DNA of 47,176 nucleotides from Bacteroidales bacterium (GCA_021738565.1 JAIPBT010000033.1:1-47176), one strand, 5' to 3'. Positions 25,020 to 34,943 are shown, counted from the first letter of the stretch. Made by a program: numbers and translations. The notes: generated by a model not told the origin, from the letters alone.

Positions 25020-28000
25020 TTAAAAAGTGACTCTGAATCCAAACTGGTAAATTCTGGCAGACGGATAGAAACCATAATCTATACCGATACCTGAAGGACC
25101 TCCAACAGCTCCAATTTCAGGCTCAAGTCCTTTATAGTTTGTCAATGTGAACAGGTTTGTTCCCGATACATAAACCCTGGCTTCCTTAAATCCAAAGTCG
25201 TTGAACAGGTTCATTTCACCGAAATTATAACCAATCTGCAGCGTTTTTATCCTGAGAAAATCGGCATCTTCCACAAGGAGGTCACTCATTCTGAAATTCC
25301 CGTTTGGATCAATTTCAGTGGGTCTGAACCACTCGTTGGTCGAATCTTCTCCGTCCCATGCCATGTCGTAATAGAACTGCGGCTTATTCATTCCGAGCCT
25401 GTCTGAACGGTTCAATGCATTTACAACATTTAATCCCAGGGCGCTCTGCACGTACATTGTAATATCAAATCCCTTGTATTCGGCAAATAAATTTGCACCC
25501 ATGACCCAATCCGGGTAAGGATCACCGACCATCACCCTGTCGTCGGGGTCAATAACCCCGTCTTTATTCACATCCACGAATTTAACATCCCCAGGCACTG
25601 CATTGGGTTGGATCTTACGTCCGTCCAATCCTGTATAGTTATCAATCTCCTCAATGGTTTGAAATATACCATCGGTTTTATAGGCGCTGAAATACCATGC
25701 AGGATATCCCTCCTCGAAGAAAGTCAGGTTGTCATCATCAGTGAATACGGTTGCTCCATATAACTTATCCTGCTCCCCTGTATTGGTCACTTCGTTATAG
25801 TTATATGCTGCATTTAAACTGACGTTATAGTTGAAGAATCCGAAATTGTCTTTCCAGCTCAACTCCATCTCAACACCACGGTTTACAATGTTTCCTGCGT
25901 TTATGGAACTGTTATAGTTGCCATATAGCGTGGCCCAGGTACTTTGGGTGATCAGGTCCTTGGTTACCTTGTTATAGATGTCTGCGGTCAGGTAGAGCTT
26001 GTTATTGACGAACCCGATGTCCAGACCGATGTCTGTCTGCTCACTTTTTTCCCACCTGAGGCTTGGATTGGAAATGGCCCTTGGTTCTGACCCTCTTTCA
26101 AGCTGGTTGGCCGAATTGGTATATTGATAAACACCAGTAATAAGTGAAAGGTAGCCAAATGAGCCGAGGTTGGAGGTGGATCCGTTTTGTCCCCAGCTGG
26201 CCCTGATCTTCATAAAGCTGACAGGCTGAATGTTAAAGAAGTCTTCTCTCGAAATTACCCATCCTGCTGATGCAGAAGGAAAATAGCCGGCCCTGTAGTT
26301 CGTGCCGAACAATGTGGAATAGTCGGTCCTGAAATTAATAGTTGCCATGTATTTTTCCCTGAAGTTGTAAGAGATCCTTCCGATGTATGAGAAACGCCGG
26401 ATCTCATTATACCAGTCTCCTGCAATATGGGTTGAATCAGGAGTGGTGCCTACATAAGCAAAGCTGTCCGACTCTTTGATCATGTTTGAGCCGGAAGCAG
26501 AAAGGTTGATGTTTTTATAAACGTTGGCTTCCGTACCGGCAAGGAAACGGATGTTGTGATCTCCTGCTGTGAGATCATAATTAATAAAATTACCCCATTG
26601 GTAGGTTTGATATTTATTGTAACCCCTGTAAGTGCCATTGGTATCGAAATCCTGCTCTGAATTGAGATACCGTTTTTGACTCCATCCATTGTAGTTTACA
26701 TAGGCAAGGTCAAAATCCAACTTTGTTCTGTAGGACAAACCCTTGAAAGGTGTTAGATCTGCATAGATACTTCCAAAGAGCTTATCAGAATTTGACTGCC
26801 CGTGTTGTATCTCAAGCAGTGCAAGGGGATTGTAAATTTCTCCTGAAACGATCCTTGAAATACCATAATAATTGCCTTCTCCGTCATTGACAAGATTAGG
26901 TCTGAAATCCTCACCAACGAAATACATGCTGTCATATGGCACTGTGGTTGGGGTCAGGGGATCGAGAAGGATGGACATATTCATAAAACTGTTGAAGGTG
27001 GAATTCTCCGGAAGTGACCTTCTCTCGGAGTGGGAATAATTCAACTTGTGTCCTATTTTTATCCATTTTTTAACCTGGTGGTCTCCGCTGAACCTTGCGG
27101 TAAGCCTTGTGAAATTCGCCTTTTCACCACCGCCGATACCATCCTGGTTGAGGTATGAAGCACTGGCATTGTATTGTGATTTTTCATTTCCTCCTGAATA
27201 GGAGAGGAAGTGCTCTGACATGGGTGCCGGGTTGATCACCTCTTCCAGCCAGTTGGTTGAATAGGTCTCGTTTCCCGAAAGCGGGATCATGTTATTGATG
27301 GTTGCAGAGTCTTTTCCCTCAGCGAGAAGGGCCCTCCATCGATAATCCAGGTAATCACGGCTGTTCATCACCGAGAAATCCGAGTTGGCTACATTCTGTA
27401 CGCCATAATAATACTTGTAAGTCAACCTTGGTTCAGTAGCCGTTCCCGATTTGGTTGTAATGAGCACCACACCGTTTCCCCCCTCGGCACCATAAATTGC
27501 AGCGGATGCGGCATCTTTGAGTACCTCAACCGATTCGATGTCATTCACGTTGATGTTTTCTATTCCCCCCATTCTGAGTCCGTCAACAATGAAAATAGGT
27601 TCGGAATTTCCGTTTGATCCTGTACCCCTTACCCTTATCGTAAAACCGGAACCGGGTTGTCCTGATAACTGAGTAATTGAAACCCCTGCTGTTTTTCCCT
27701 GCAGCGCCTGTTCAATCCTCAGGGTGTTGGTTTTCTCTATTTCTTCATTGCTTACCTTCGCAATAGCACCGGTAACAAGACTTTTTTTCTCTACCCCATA
27801 ACCAACAACGACAACTTCTTCCAACTGTCCCACATCAGGGTCAAGGACAATCTCCAGGTCATTGCTTTGTCCCACCGTATGTTCAACGCTGGTGTATCCA
27901 ACAAATGAAATCAAAAGGACATCACCGGTTGATGCCTGGGTACTGAACCTGCCCTCAATGTCTGTAACAGTTCCAACAGTGGTTCCCTGAATCAAAACTG

Positions 28001-28121
28001 TAGCTCCCGGCAATGGAGTTTCTGTATCAGATGCGGTAACAACTCCCTGGATGGTTCTCTGCTGTCCCAATGCATGTATCAATGGTGTCAGCAGTAAAAA
28101 CAGAATGATGAGTTTTTTCAT
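25020..28121 (-). CDS. susC: SusC/RagA-family TonB-dependent outer-membrane transporter
   Basis: 22-strand outer-membrane transporter of about 1033 aa. I start at MKKLIILFLLLTPL, which gives a normal signal peptide; an ATG 6 codons earlier is the alternative. The N-terminal carboxypeptidase-D-like domain (TIQGVVTASDTETPLPGATV) is followed by the linker LEEVVVVGYGVEKKSLVTGAI and the plug (SGFTIRVRGTGSNGN...IFIVDGL, VLKDAASAAIYG). The large barrel ends in the aromatic FGFRVTF. It works with the SusD protein downstream, powered by TonB-ExbBD encoded elsewhere. Regulation probably uses the tandem repeat 109 bp upstream; there is no anti-sigma factor gene beside it. Confidence 0.96.
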   Translation of the reverse strand: MKKLIILFLLLTPLIHALGQQRTIQGVVTASDTETPLPGATVLIQGTTVGTVTDIEGRFSTQASTGDVLLISFVGYTSVEHTVGQSNDLEIVLDPDVGQLEEVVVVGYGVEKKSLVTGAIAKVSNEEIEKTNTLRIEQALQGKTAGVSITQLSGQPGSGFTIRVRGTGSNGNSEPIFIVDGLRMGGIENINVNDIESVEVLKDAASAAIYGAEGGNGVVLITTKSGTATEPRLTYKYYYGVQNVANSDFSVMNSRDYLDYRWRALLAEGKDSATINNMIPLSGNETYSTNWLEEVINPAPMSEHFLSYSGGNEKSQYNASASYLNQDGIGGGEKANFTRLTARFSGDHQVKKWIKIGHKLNYSHSERRSLPENSTFNSFMNMSILLDPLTPTTVPYDSMYFVGEDFRPNLVNDGEGNYYGISRIVSGEIYNPLALLEIQHGQSNSDKLFGSIYADLTPFKGLSYRTKLDFDLAYVNYNGWSQKRYLNSEQDFDTNGTYRGYNKYQTYQWGNFINYDLTAGDHNIRFLAGTEANVYKNINLSASGSNMIKESDSFAYVGTTPDSTHIAGDWYNEIRRFSYIGRISYNFREKYMATINFRTDYSTLFGTNYRAGYFPSASAGWVISREDFFNIQPVSFMKIRASWGQNGSTSNLGSFGYLSLITGVYQYTNSANQLERGSEPRAISNPSLRWEKSEQTDIGLDIGFVNNKLYLTADIYNKVTKDLITQSTWATLYGNYNSSINAGNIVNRGVEMELSWKDNFGFFNYNVSLNAAYNYNEVTNTGEQDKLYGATVFTDDDNLTFFEEGYPAWYFSAYKTDGIFQTIEEIDNYTGLDGRKIQPNAVPGDVKFVDVNKDGVIDPDDRVMVGDPYPDWVMGANLFAEYKGFDITMYVQSALGLNVVNALNRSDRLGMNKPQFYYDMAWDGEDSTNEWFRPTEIDPNGNFRMSDLLVEDADFLRIKTLQIGYNFGEMNLFNDFGFKEARVYVSGTNLFTLTNYKGLEPEIGAVGGPSGIGIDYGFYPSARIYQFGFRVTF

Positions 28122-28229
28122 TATGTGTTGTTTTAGCATGTAGTTTTTACGAATTCAAGAGTAAAGATAGAATACATAAGGTGAGTCAGCGAATATTAAC
28201 CCTCAACAAGATTACTACATATGAGAATT

Positions 28230-28253
28230 AATAATACATCAATAATACAACAT
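28230..28253 (-). promoter_or_regulatory. 11-bp-spaced direct repeat upstream of the first SusC
   Basis: On the minus strand ATGTTGTATTA is followed directly by TTGATGTATTA and then TT. The 24-nt site is identical to that at 41192-41215 (CotH) except for one base. Its proximal edge is 109 bp before the SusC start. TAATCTTG, one base from TAnnTTTG, begins 15 bp downstream of it. Confidence 0.7.
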
Positions 28254-28337
28254 AATGATGTTTAAACTTAAGATTGATAATAGAATAGGTGAAAGATATT
28301 AATTCTACAAATGATTAATTCTAACCTAACAAACAGT

Positions 28338-31262
28338 TTATATTTCCATTAAATACTGGGTCAAATTGATTTCCCTGTCCAGATCCAGTTTTTTTCTTAA
28401 CCTGTACCTGCTGATCTCGACGCCCCTGATTGAAATATTCATAAGGGGTGCAATCTCTTTGGTGGAAATATTCATTCTGAGGTATGCACTGAGCCTGAGT
28501 TCCTTTGGAGACAGTTCAGGGTGCTTCTCTTTAAGCCTTGACAGGAATTCCTGGTGAACCTCATCAAAATATTGATCAAAAACTTCCCAGCTTTTTTCAT
28601 TGTTGATGTCCCTGTCAATTTTTCTTGAGATCTTTTTCAGCTCCTGTTCAACGAAATCACTTTTTGCTGCTTCACTCAGTTCAGACAATTCCTGTTTCAA
28701 AGAATTCAGGAACTTGTTTTTACGAATTATGTGGTAGGTTGAATTAGCCAGCTCTTTGTTTTTATGTTTCATGGTAGTCTCCAGGTTGTCGATCTTTAAC
28801 CTTTCAATTTCTCTTTCGGCCTCCATCTGTTGTTGCTTTAACTTTTCCTCTTTAACATGGAACGCAGCGGTGTGCTTCTCTTCTTCATGCGACCTTATGT
28901 ATTCAATTCTTCTTTTTATCATCAGGGCTGTGATCAATACGATCGTTGCCAGTAAGAGAAGATAAATAATATAAGCTGCTTTCGTTCTGTAAAATGGTGT
29001 TTCGATAAGAAACGTGATCGAATCGGATGAACTGATGTTGTTGTAAATGTTCTTTGCCCTGACTTCGAATGTGTACATTCCGTCTTTCAGATTGGAAAAA
29101 TCTCTATAATTGACGGGGGACCAGTCGGACCATTTTTCGTTATATCCCAACAGCCTGTAACTGTACAGGATCGAATTGATATTTTCGGGGTCGGGACAGG
29201 TGTAGGTAAATTTCACGGTGTTCCATTCATAATCAACCCGGTAGTTTTGACAGGCAAATTCCTCCTTCATTCCTTTGTTACCCTTGTAGAGCCAGATAGA
29301 ATCATTGTATTTTGAAGAGATTTGTACCTCCTTGATGATTGTATTGTAATTGTAAAAGAAATCCTTGGTAACAGAAGGATTGTAGTGGATCAGTCCTTTC
29401 TCTGATCCAATGAAAACATTGTCGCGATCATACGTGTATATATGTTCATAGTTATCTATCAGAATGTTACTTGCAATTTCAAGAGGTGTAAAGATGTTGG
29501 TGAATGTACCATCTTCAAGTAACCTGTAAAACCCTATTTTATTTTCTGACACATACCACAAATTGCCGCGAATGTCTGTACATAGGAAATTGATCTTATT
29601 CAGGTCTGAAAAAAATGAATTGATCTTTTCAGATGGAGTGAACAGATCATTGATCGAATCGTACACCATATTTCCATTGTTTGTAGAAACGAAAAATTCA
29701 TCTTCAAACAAATGAATATTGTAGGGCAACTGGCCGTTCAGACCTGAAGTACCAAGGTATTGATTCATTGATTCCACTTTCCTGAGATCCTTGCTTAACC
29801 TGATTCTGAACAATCCTTCGTAATCATGACTGATCCAGATGTTATTGAATTCATCGCAGACAACCTTTCGGGCGGATATCTCAATGCCTGGAATCCTGCT
29901 TTTTTCTTTCCATGTTCCTGAATTATCGATCTCATACATGATGATACCATCATACGTTCCACTGAACAGGATGTTATCCACGCCGTTCAATTTGAAAAAA
30001 TTCCAAACACCCCTTGCCTCAGATATTTTTGTTGCGGATGTTCCATTCACCTTGTAAGCGCCCCGGTTGTGGCCGCAGAGTAAGTTTCCCGCCTCAGCAT
30101 AGAGCGACCATACCTGGCCCTCGGTGTTCTTAACCATTTCAAACATAATGTTGGTGGGATCCGAGAGTTCATTGATGGGTTTGGTAAAAAGTCCCTGGTT
30201 GGTTCCCACATATAATCTTCCGTTGTGAACAACAGAGGTATATACTGCTTCCAGGTTGAAATTGTAATTGAGAAATGAGATGGGCAGACTGACCTTCAGA
30301 TAGTCAATGCCATTGTCCAGTCCAAGCCACAGGTTGCCCCTTACATCCTGATAGTGAGAAAGTACGGTATTATTCTGCAAGCCCCTCAGGCGATTGATAT
30401 GCTGGACCAGTGTCCCGTCTTCAGTGGATATATAAAGGCCGTTTTTAACGGTGCCGAAAATATATTGCTCGCGCGTCCTGGATGCATTGTAGATGTTGTT
30501 GTTTACAGCAATCTCATTGATGTCGGTATTCCAGCGGGTCAGTTTGTTCTTGCTGAGTACAAATATTCCATTGGAGAATGAGCCTATCAAAAGATCATTC
30601 GATTGATGGGGCAGGATGAACCGGATCTCATCCTCTGTGAAGAGATCATTATCGGAAATGGTTTCAAGGGTCCTGTTATTTAATGTTCTGAGGCCAATCT
30701 CCTTTTCAATAATGTACAATCTGTTGTTCACATAATAGGAAAACCCGAACCGTGTTTCAGGCTCAATAACCCGGATCGTTTCATTGTTCAAAATGAACAG
30801 GTATTCAAAACTTTGAAAAATGATCCCATACCTCGTCTGGTAAATTTTCCAGACATCATCGAAATCCCTGTATTTTTCGGGTATTAAATGATTTAGATTG
30901 TGATAAACCATTTTCCCGGAGGCATCTTCATCAAGATAACCTATCTCGGTATATCCGCCAACGTAGATCCTTCCATCCGATCCCTGCGCAAGTGAACGCA
31001 CAATGGAGCCGTTTGAAACCGGTATGATCTCCCAATCCTCACCATCAAATTTTAATATTCCATTGTTGTTTCCGAAATATGCATTGCCAATGCTGTCCTC
31101 TATAATATCCCAGGTCTGGCTCCCTGCTGATGTATATTCAGTGGTGTAATTGTCAACCACCGGCAATCCGACCGACTTAATCTGTGCACCCAGGTTTGAG
31201 AAAGACACGAGCAGTGATATGATGTATATGGATGTATTTGAGTGAAAATTGATACCGTTCAT
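28338..31262 (-). CDS. Membrane-spanning regulator: beta-propeller, Y_Y_Y domain, LuxR-type HTH
   Basis: A 974-aa sensor that apparently binds DNA itself. Signal sequence 1-26; two-component-regulator propeller repeats (about 35-650, recurring D-G-x-I-(Y/W)-(V/F)-G blades such as GSDGRIYVGGYTEIGYLD and DVRGNLWLGLDNGIDYLK). Then come a Y_Y_Y domain (about 677-740, YSYRLLGYNEKWSDWSPVNYRDFSNL), one membrane helix (about 762-783) and a coiled coil (about 785-860). The C-terminal LuxR/GerE-type HTH is at about 915-974 (LSPKELRLSAYLRMNISTKEIAPLMNISIRGVEISRYRLRKKL). There is no histidine-kinase or receiver domain, unlike hybrid two-component regulators of many PULs. It is divergent from a second membrane-tethered regulator and lies directly upstream of the first SusC operon in the same direction, with a 200-bp gap. 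Likely ligand: a glucan oligosaccharide (inference). Confidence 0.88.
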   Translation of the reverse strand: MNGINFHSNTSIYIISLLVSFSNLGAQIKSVGLPVVDNYTTEYTSAGSQTWDIIEDSIGNAYFGNNNGILKFDGEDWEIIPVSNGSIVRSLAQGSDGRIYVGGYTEIGYLDEDASGKMVYHNLNHLIPEKYRDFDDVWKIYQTRYGIIFQSFEYLFILNNETIRVIEPETRFGFSYYVNNRLYIIEKEIGLRTLNNRTLETISDNDLFTEDEIRFILPHQSNDLLIGSFSNGIFVLSKNKLTRWNTDINEIAVNNNIYNASRTREQYIFGTVKNGLYISTEDGTLVQHINRLRGLQNNTVLSHYQDVRGNLWLGLDNGIDYLKVSLPISFLNYNFNLEAVYTSVVHNGRLYVGTNQGLFTKPINELSDPTNIMFEMVKNTEGQVWSLYAEAGNLLCGHNRGAYKVNGTSATKISEARGVWNFFKLNGVDNILFSGTYDGIIMYEIDNSGTWKEKSRIPGIEISARKVVCDEFNNIWISHDYEGLFRIRLSKDLRKVESMNQYLGTSGLNGQLPYNIHLFEDEFFVSTNNGNMVYDSINDLFTPSEKINSFFSDLNKINFLCTDIRGNLWYVSENKIGFYRLLEDGTFTNIFTPLEIASNILIDNYEHIYTYDRDNVFIGSEKGLIHYNPSVTKDFFYNYNTIIKEVQISSKYNDSIWLYKGNKGMKEEFACQNYRVDYEWNTVKFTYTCPDPENINSILYSYRLLGYNEKWSDWSPVNYRDFSNLKDGMYTFEVRAKNIYNNISSSDSITFLIETPFYRTKAAYIIYLLLLATIVLITALMIKRRIEYIRSHEEEKHTAAFHVKEEKLKQQQMEAEREIERLKIDNLETTMKHKNKELANSTYHIIRKNKFLNSLKQELSELSEAAKSDFVEQELKKISRKIDRDINNEKSWEVFDQYFDEVHQEFLSRLKEKHPELSPKELRLSAYLRMNISTKEIAPLMNISIRGVEISRYRLRKKLDLDREINLTQYLMEI

Positions 31263-31314
31263 ACCTTCAGTTTTAAATTAACTGGTTTACAATCGAATAC
31301 GATTTTGCATATTA

Positions 31315-31322
31315 CAAATATA
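31315..31322 (-). promoter_or_regulatory. TAnnTTTG-type -7 element for the propeller regulator
   Basis: TATATTTG on the minus strand, a perfect match to the Bacteroidota -7 consensus, 53 bp before the start at 31262. A TTG at the right distance for -33 is not seen, so the call is moderate. Confidence 0.4.
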
Positions 31323-31466
31323 TTCAAATTCTGATGTATGTTTGTACTTTATTTGAGTGTTGCCTGATGAATGGCTTTGTGGTTGCAAGGGAATACTTCC
31401 TGAATTTCTCAATTATGGCAATGCAGTAACGGAGTTATTACTGGAGATTTATTCAATATCCATTTA

Positions 31467-31474
31467 TATATTTG
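31467..31474 (+). promoter_or_regulatory. TAnnTTTG-type -7 element for the DUF6377-like regulator
   Basis: TATATTTG, a perfect -7 match, about 102 bp before the start at 31577. The -33 element is weak (TTTATTC rather than a TTG). Confidence 0.4.
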
Positions 31475-31576
31475 TTTTTGGGTATGTGTTTATTGTTTAA
31501 AAAAAATGAGTGTTCATTTTATCATGTTCTGCCATTCCCTGTTTGGTCCTATATCCTGCTTCACTGAAGGAAAAAT

Positions 31577-33208
31577 ATGCGAAGTATGTCATCTGTAGCT
31601 AACATAATCCGATCGATCTTTTTATGCTGTATGCTATTGTGGTTAACGGATATACTGGCATATTCTCAACCCAACGACAGTGTACTGGCGGTACTTGACA
31701 GGGAGTTATTGCAGGCAGATCATTATGTCGATTTGAAAATAGAAAAGATCTATCGGCTAAGGCAACAATTAAAGAATGAAAGTCTTGATGCAGGGCGGAA
31801 GCTGTCTCTTTACCAGAACATATCTGATGAATACAGGTCTTTTCATTTTGACTCGGCATTTAAATATACCAGGGAACTGAATCAGTTGGCTTACCGTTTT
31901 GGTAATCAGACCATGATCAACATCTCAAAGGTCAAAATGGCTTTTATACTGCAATCTTCCGGGATGTTCAAGGAATCCATAGATACGCTTTTTTCTGTTG
32001 ATAACACACTGCTTGAAGGAACAACATTGCTTTCATATTTTACTACCGCAGCTTTGTCCTATTATTCTCTTTCTGATCTGCTGGATGATTATTACCACCC
32101 TGTTTACGAACAGAAAGCAGCGTTGTACGTGGATTCGATCCTTATGGTTGCACCAGGTAATAGCTATGAGCAACTGTATTTCAGGGGACTGAGGAATGTA
32201 AGACAGGGCAATTTTGAAGACGCCCTGCCGGATCTGAAGGTCTTACAAAAGGATGTTACACCAGACCTGCATAAGCAGGCAATTGTAAATTCAACGATGA
32301 GTGATATTTATATAAATCTTGGTGAAAATCAAACGGCTATCGATTTACTGGCACGTTCTGCCATATTTGATATACGTTCAGCGACACGTGAAACAGCTGC
32401 CATACTTAACCTGGCAAATTTACTGTATCAACAGGGTGATATTCAACGGGCATACATCTACACAAAGCGCGCACTGGAAGATGCCAATTTTTACGGAGCA
32501 AGGCACCGAAAGATACAGGTTGGCAGTATTCTTCCTATTATCGAGGAGGAGATGATGAATATAGTGGAACGACAGAAAAGAAGGTTGCTGTTCTATTCGG
32601 TTATATCTACTGTCCTGGTTTTTGTAGTCGTGGTATCATTCATCGTAATTCAAAGGCAGTTACAAAAAATTAAAAAGGCGGAGAGAAAATTACATGAAGC
32701 AAACAGGTCTTTGAGTACCATCAACAGGAAATTGGTTGAGGCCAATAAAATAAAGGAGGAATACCTGGGCTACTATTTTAGTCTGACTTCTGTTTACATT
32801 GAGAAGCTCGAAAAATTAAAATTTTCTCTGGAGAGCAGTCTGGGGGAGAACAATCTTAAGAAGACCGAATACATTGCCAGGGAGATTGATCCGCAAAAAG
32901 AACGGGCTAAATTGTATGAAGGCTTCGACAGTGTGTTTCTGAAACTATTCCCGGACTTCATCAGTGAATTTAATGCCCTGTTGAATGAGGGGGACCGGAT
33001 CACACCCGGGGAGGGCGAACTTTTAACTACCGATCTCAGGATATTTGCACTCACACGACTTGGGATCAGCGAAAATGATAAGATAGCAAGGATACTTGAT
33101 TTTTCTGTGAACACGATATATACCTATAAAACCAGGATAAGGAAAAAGGCAATTGTACCCAATGAAGAGTTTGAAAGAAAAATCATGGAAATAAAGGTGT
33201 TTAAATGA
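31577..33208 (+). CDS. DUF6377-like membrane-tethered regulator (TPR, membrane helix, coiled coil, HTH)
   Basis: 543 aa with a signal sequence or first helix at about 8-30. A helical periplasmic TPR-like region (about 35-325, e.g. YEQLYFRGLRNVRQGNFEDALPDL) is followed by a membrane helix at about 334-357 (LLFYSVISTVLVFVVVVSFIVI). A coiled coil (QLQKIKKAERKLHEANRSL) and a domain resembling DUF6377 come next. The last ~60 residues (LTTDLRIFALTRLGISENDKIARILDFSVNTIYTYKTRIRKK) read as an HTH with the N-T-I-Y-x-Y/H-x-x-R-I-R-K pattern of LuxR-type recognition helices. Like its divergent neighbour it lacks kinase and receiver domains, so a signal must pass through the membrane to the HTH directly or by proteolysis. 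It is convergent with the GH71/99-like gene. Confidence 0.82.
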   Translation: MRSMSSVANIIRSIFLCCMLLWLTDILAYSQPNDSVLAVLDRELLQADHYVDLKIEKIYRLRQQLKNESLDAGRKLSLYQNISDEYRSFHFDSAFKYTRELNQLAYRFGNQTMINISKVKMAFILQSSGMFKESIDTLFSVDNTLLEGTTLLSYFTTAALSYYSLSDLLDDYYHPVYEQKAALYVDSILMVAPGNSYEQLYFRGLRNVRQGNFEDALPDLKVLQKDVTPDLHKQAIVNSTMSDIYINLGENQTAIDLLARSAIFDIRSATRETAAILNLANLLYQQGDIQRAYIYTKRALEDANFYGARHRKIQVGSILPIIEEEMMNIVERQKRRLLFYSVISTVLVFVVVVSFIVIQRQLQKIKKAERKLHEANRSLSTINRKLVEANKIKEEYLGYYFSLTSVYIEKLEKLKFSLESSLGENNLKKTEYIAREIDPQKERAKLYEGFDSVFLKLFPDFISEFNALLNEGDRITPGEGELLTTDLRIFALTRLGISENDKIARILDFSVNTIYTYKTRIRKKAIVPNEEFERKIMEIKVFK

Positions 33209-33295
33209 GGAAAGATGCTGTGGAAACAGGGCTTTTTCCGGGATCAGGGATTTGACCTTTCTAACCTGAACTTAAAGGGAAATGCTGAATTATTA

Positions 33296-34786
33296 TCAGT
33301 TATTTAAAACCGGTGAAACCTGAAATTTCGTGGAATAAAAGCCTGATTCGGAGAGTACCATCAGAATATACAATCCAGCGTGTAATCCTGTGTTCGCAAT
33401 CCTGATCTTATTTTTTGTAACATTTTTCCATGTCTCGTATACGGTTATCCCGTCCAGGCTGACAATAGAAATGTGCGATTTTCCATGATGATAACCTGGA
33501 ATTGTAATGTTAAGAAATGATCCGTCGCAGGGATTTGGAAAGATGCTTATAAGATTTTTATCGGCCTGTTTAAGTTCATTCCATACAATCACTTCTATGG
33601 AATTAACAATTGTGGCAGCACTGTCAATTTCCAGGTTGTTGAAGAAATCTGATGCCCGGTCGAGGCTGTCCTGGACAAATGGATTGTCAGCATATCCTTT
33701 CCTGTGAAGAAACAATTTATAAACAAGTTCTAATTCATTCTCCCCATAGGCAACCCCGGTGAATTCCTGTAAGCGCTTCAGGTAATCAAATCCTGTTTCT
33801 TCTGTGGGTTCAATCATGGTGCCTTCTCCAAAGTCATTCCATGTAACAAGCTGAAGCATGTCTATTTGTTCCTTGTATTGATCAGCGCGGTTCAATGTCT
33901 CAGAAAATGTGGATCCATAATAATGCGGAATACTGAAATAACCGGATCCAGCTCCCCCTTCTTCATAGAAATCATTGAATCCGGGGTAAGCACTTCCAAT
34001 GGCAAAATTGATTTCTGGCGTCTGGTTCGTATAAAAGTTGGTTAAATGCCCAAGATGATCCAGTTCATCCTGGTAGACCCATGAAAACTCACCGGATGCA
34101 TTCGATCCTGCATCACCTGATTCGTACCACAATGTTACAAAGTTTACATCTTCCCCCGCGGACGGAAGGATATCGGTCCAGTCAGCCGGGGTTTCAAATG
34201 TAATGGGACCAAAAATGCAAAGCAGTGGATTACTTTCCGGTCCTGTCCGAATGTATTCCTCCCTGTTGAAATAGTTGTACCTGAGATATGCCAGGTTTGC
34301 TTTTACGTCATCCCGGGACCTGCTGAAGCGGTCTTCCAGAACAACGCCGAAATCCAGTCCGAAATCATCTGTATAAGAAACGATGCTGTCAGAACTTTTC
34401 AGAAGGTTTTTTACATCACCATTGGAACCGACACTCCCGTACCAATCGATCAGGATTCCATCGATCCCTGATAATTTCATTAAAAGGAAATGGTACTCAA
34501 TCACGTCTTTGTCCCTGCTGGCATATGGCCCGATCATGGGATAATAATGAGAAGCGATCTGCCGTTTCCCGTCAACGATCACATCCGGGTCCATGGTGTT
34601 CATTGTCCAGTGCCAGCCCCATCCCCCTATGGTTTCGGGTGTTTCAAACCAGGGCATGTAGTGCATGTATAATTTTATTGGATTTGTTTTCTCAACAGGT
34701 TGCTGTCCAATTGAATACATAATACTTAAAATCAGCATCATTCCCGTGAGAAGGTACTTCATATTATTTTTCTTCATGCTTTTCAA
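33296..34786 (-). CDS. GH71/GH99-like glycoside hydrolase, T9SS-secreted
   Basis: 496 aa: signal peptide (to about residue 28, SIGQQ), a barrel of the GH71/GH99-like group (about 35-350), and a T9SS type A sorting domain (about 415-496, IFPNPCDGSFLNITIPG). Family marks are MHYMPWFETPE near the start, GIDGILIDWYG mid-barrel, and TWNDFGEGTMIEPT near residues 316-328. In GH99 endo-alpha-mannosidases the two key acids are in an E-x-x-E arrangement. Here the first is Asp318 and the second Glu321, so the chemistry or substrate may differ. Other ATGs at 34777 and 34762 are possible starts. It follows the second SusCDE operon after a terminator, so it is a separate unit in the same direction. An alpha-glucan or alpha-mannan substrate is possible; I cannot decide. 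Confidence 0.75.
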   Translation of the reverse strand: MKSMKKNNMKYLLTGMMLILSIMYSIGQQPVEKTNPIKLYMHYMPWFETPETIGGWGWHWTMNTMDPDVIVDGKRQIASHYYPMIGPYASRDKDVIEYHFLLMKLSGIDGILIDWYGSVGSNGDVKNLLKSSDSIVSYTDDFGLDFGVVLEDRFSRSRDDVKANLAYLRYNYFNREEYIRTGPESNPLLCIFGPITFETPADWTDILPSAGEDVNFVTLWYESGDAGSNASGEFSWVYQDELDHLGHLTNFYTNQTPEINFAIGSAYPGFNDFYEEGGAGSGYFSIPHYYGSTFSETLNRADQYKEQIDMLQLVTWNDFGEGTMIEPTEETGFDYLKRLQEFTGVAYGENELELVYKLFLHRKGYADNPFVQDSLDRASDFFNNLEIDSAATIVNSIEVIVWNELKQADKNLISIFPNPCDGSFLNITIPGYHHGKSHISIVSLDGITVYETWKNVTKNKIRIANTGLHAGLYILMVLSESGFYSTKFQVSPVLNN

Positions 34787-34893
34787 TTCATCAATTCATC
34801 CCTGCCTGTTGGTTAAGAGTTCAGATGCACACGGTTCAACATCTTGTAGGCTGAGAAAACAATTACCGTTAAGTGATCAATAAAAAAATAGTC

Positions 34894-34936
34894 AAAAAAC
34901 CAGCAGGCATGCCCAAAAGCAACCTGCCGGTTTTTT
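34894..34936 (-). terminator. Rho-independent terminator of the second SusCDE operon
   Basis: The minus-strand RNA has 14-nt arms, AAAAAACCGGCAGG and CCUGCUGGUUUUUU, pairing fully with one G-U. On the plus strand the same position is an A-C mismatch, which supports the minus direction. Confidence 0.88.
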
Positions 34937-34943
34937 TACTATG

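Larger units (their letters stand above)
31263..31576. other. Divergent intergenic region between the two regulators
   Basis: 314 bp, AT-rich, with no coding sequence. It carries one perfect TAnnTTTG element for each direction (listed separately) and a single weak half-site, CTGATGTATGT, at 31331-31341. No terminator or RNA gene is seen. Confidence 0.5.

Noticed and set aside
31331-31341. Single half-site CTGATGTATGT between the regulators
   Set aside because: The partner 11 bp away is poor (6 of 11) and the distance to the nearest start in that direction is over 230 bp, unlike the four good sites.
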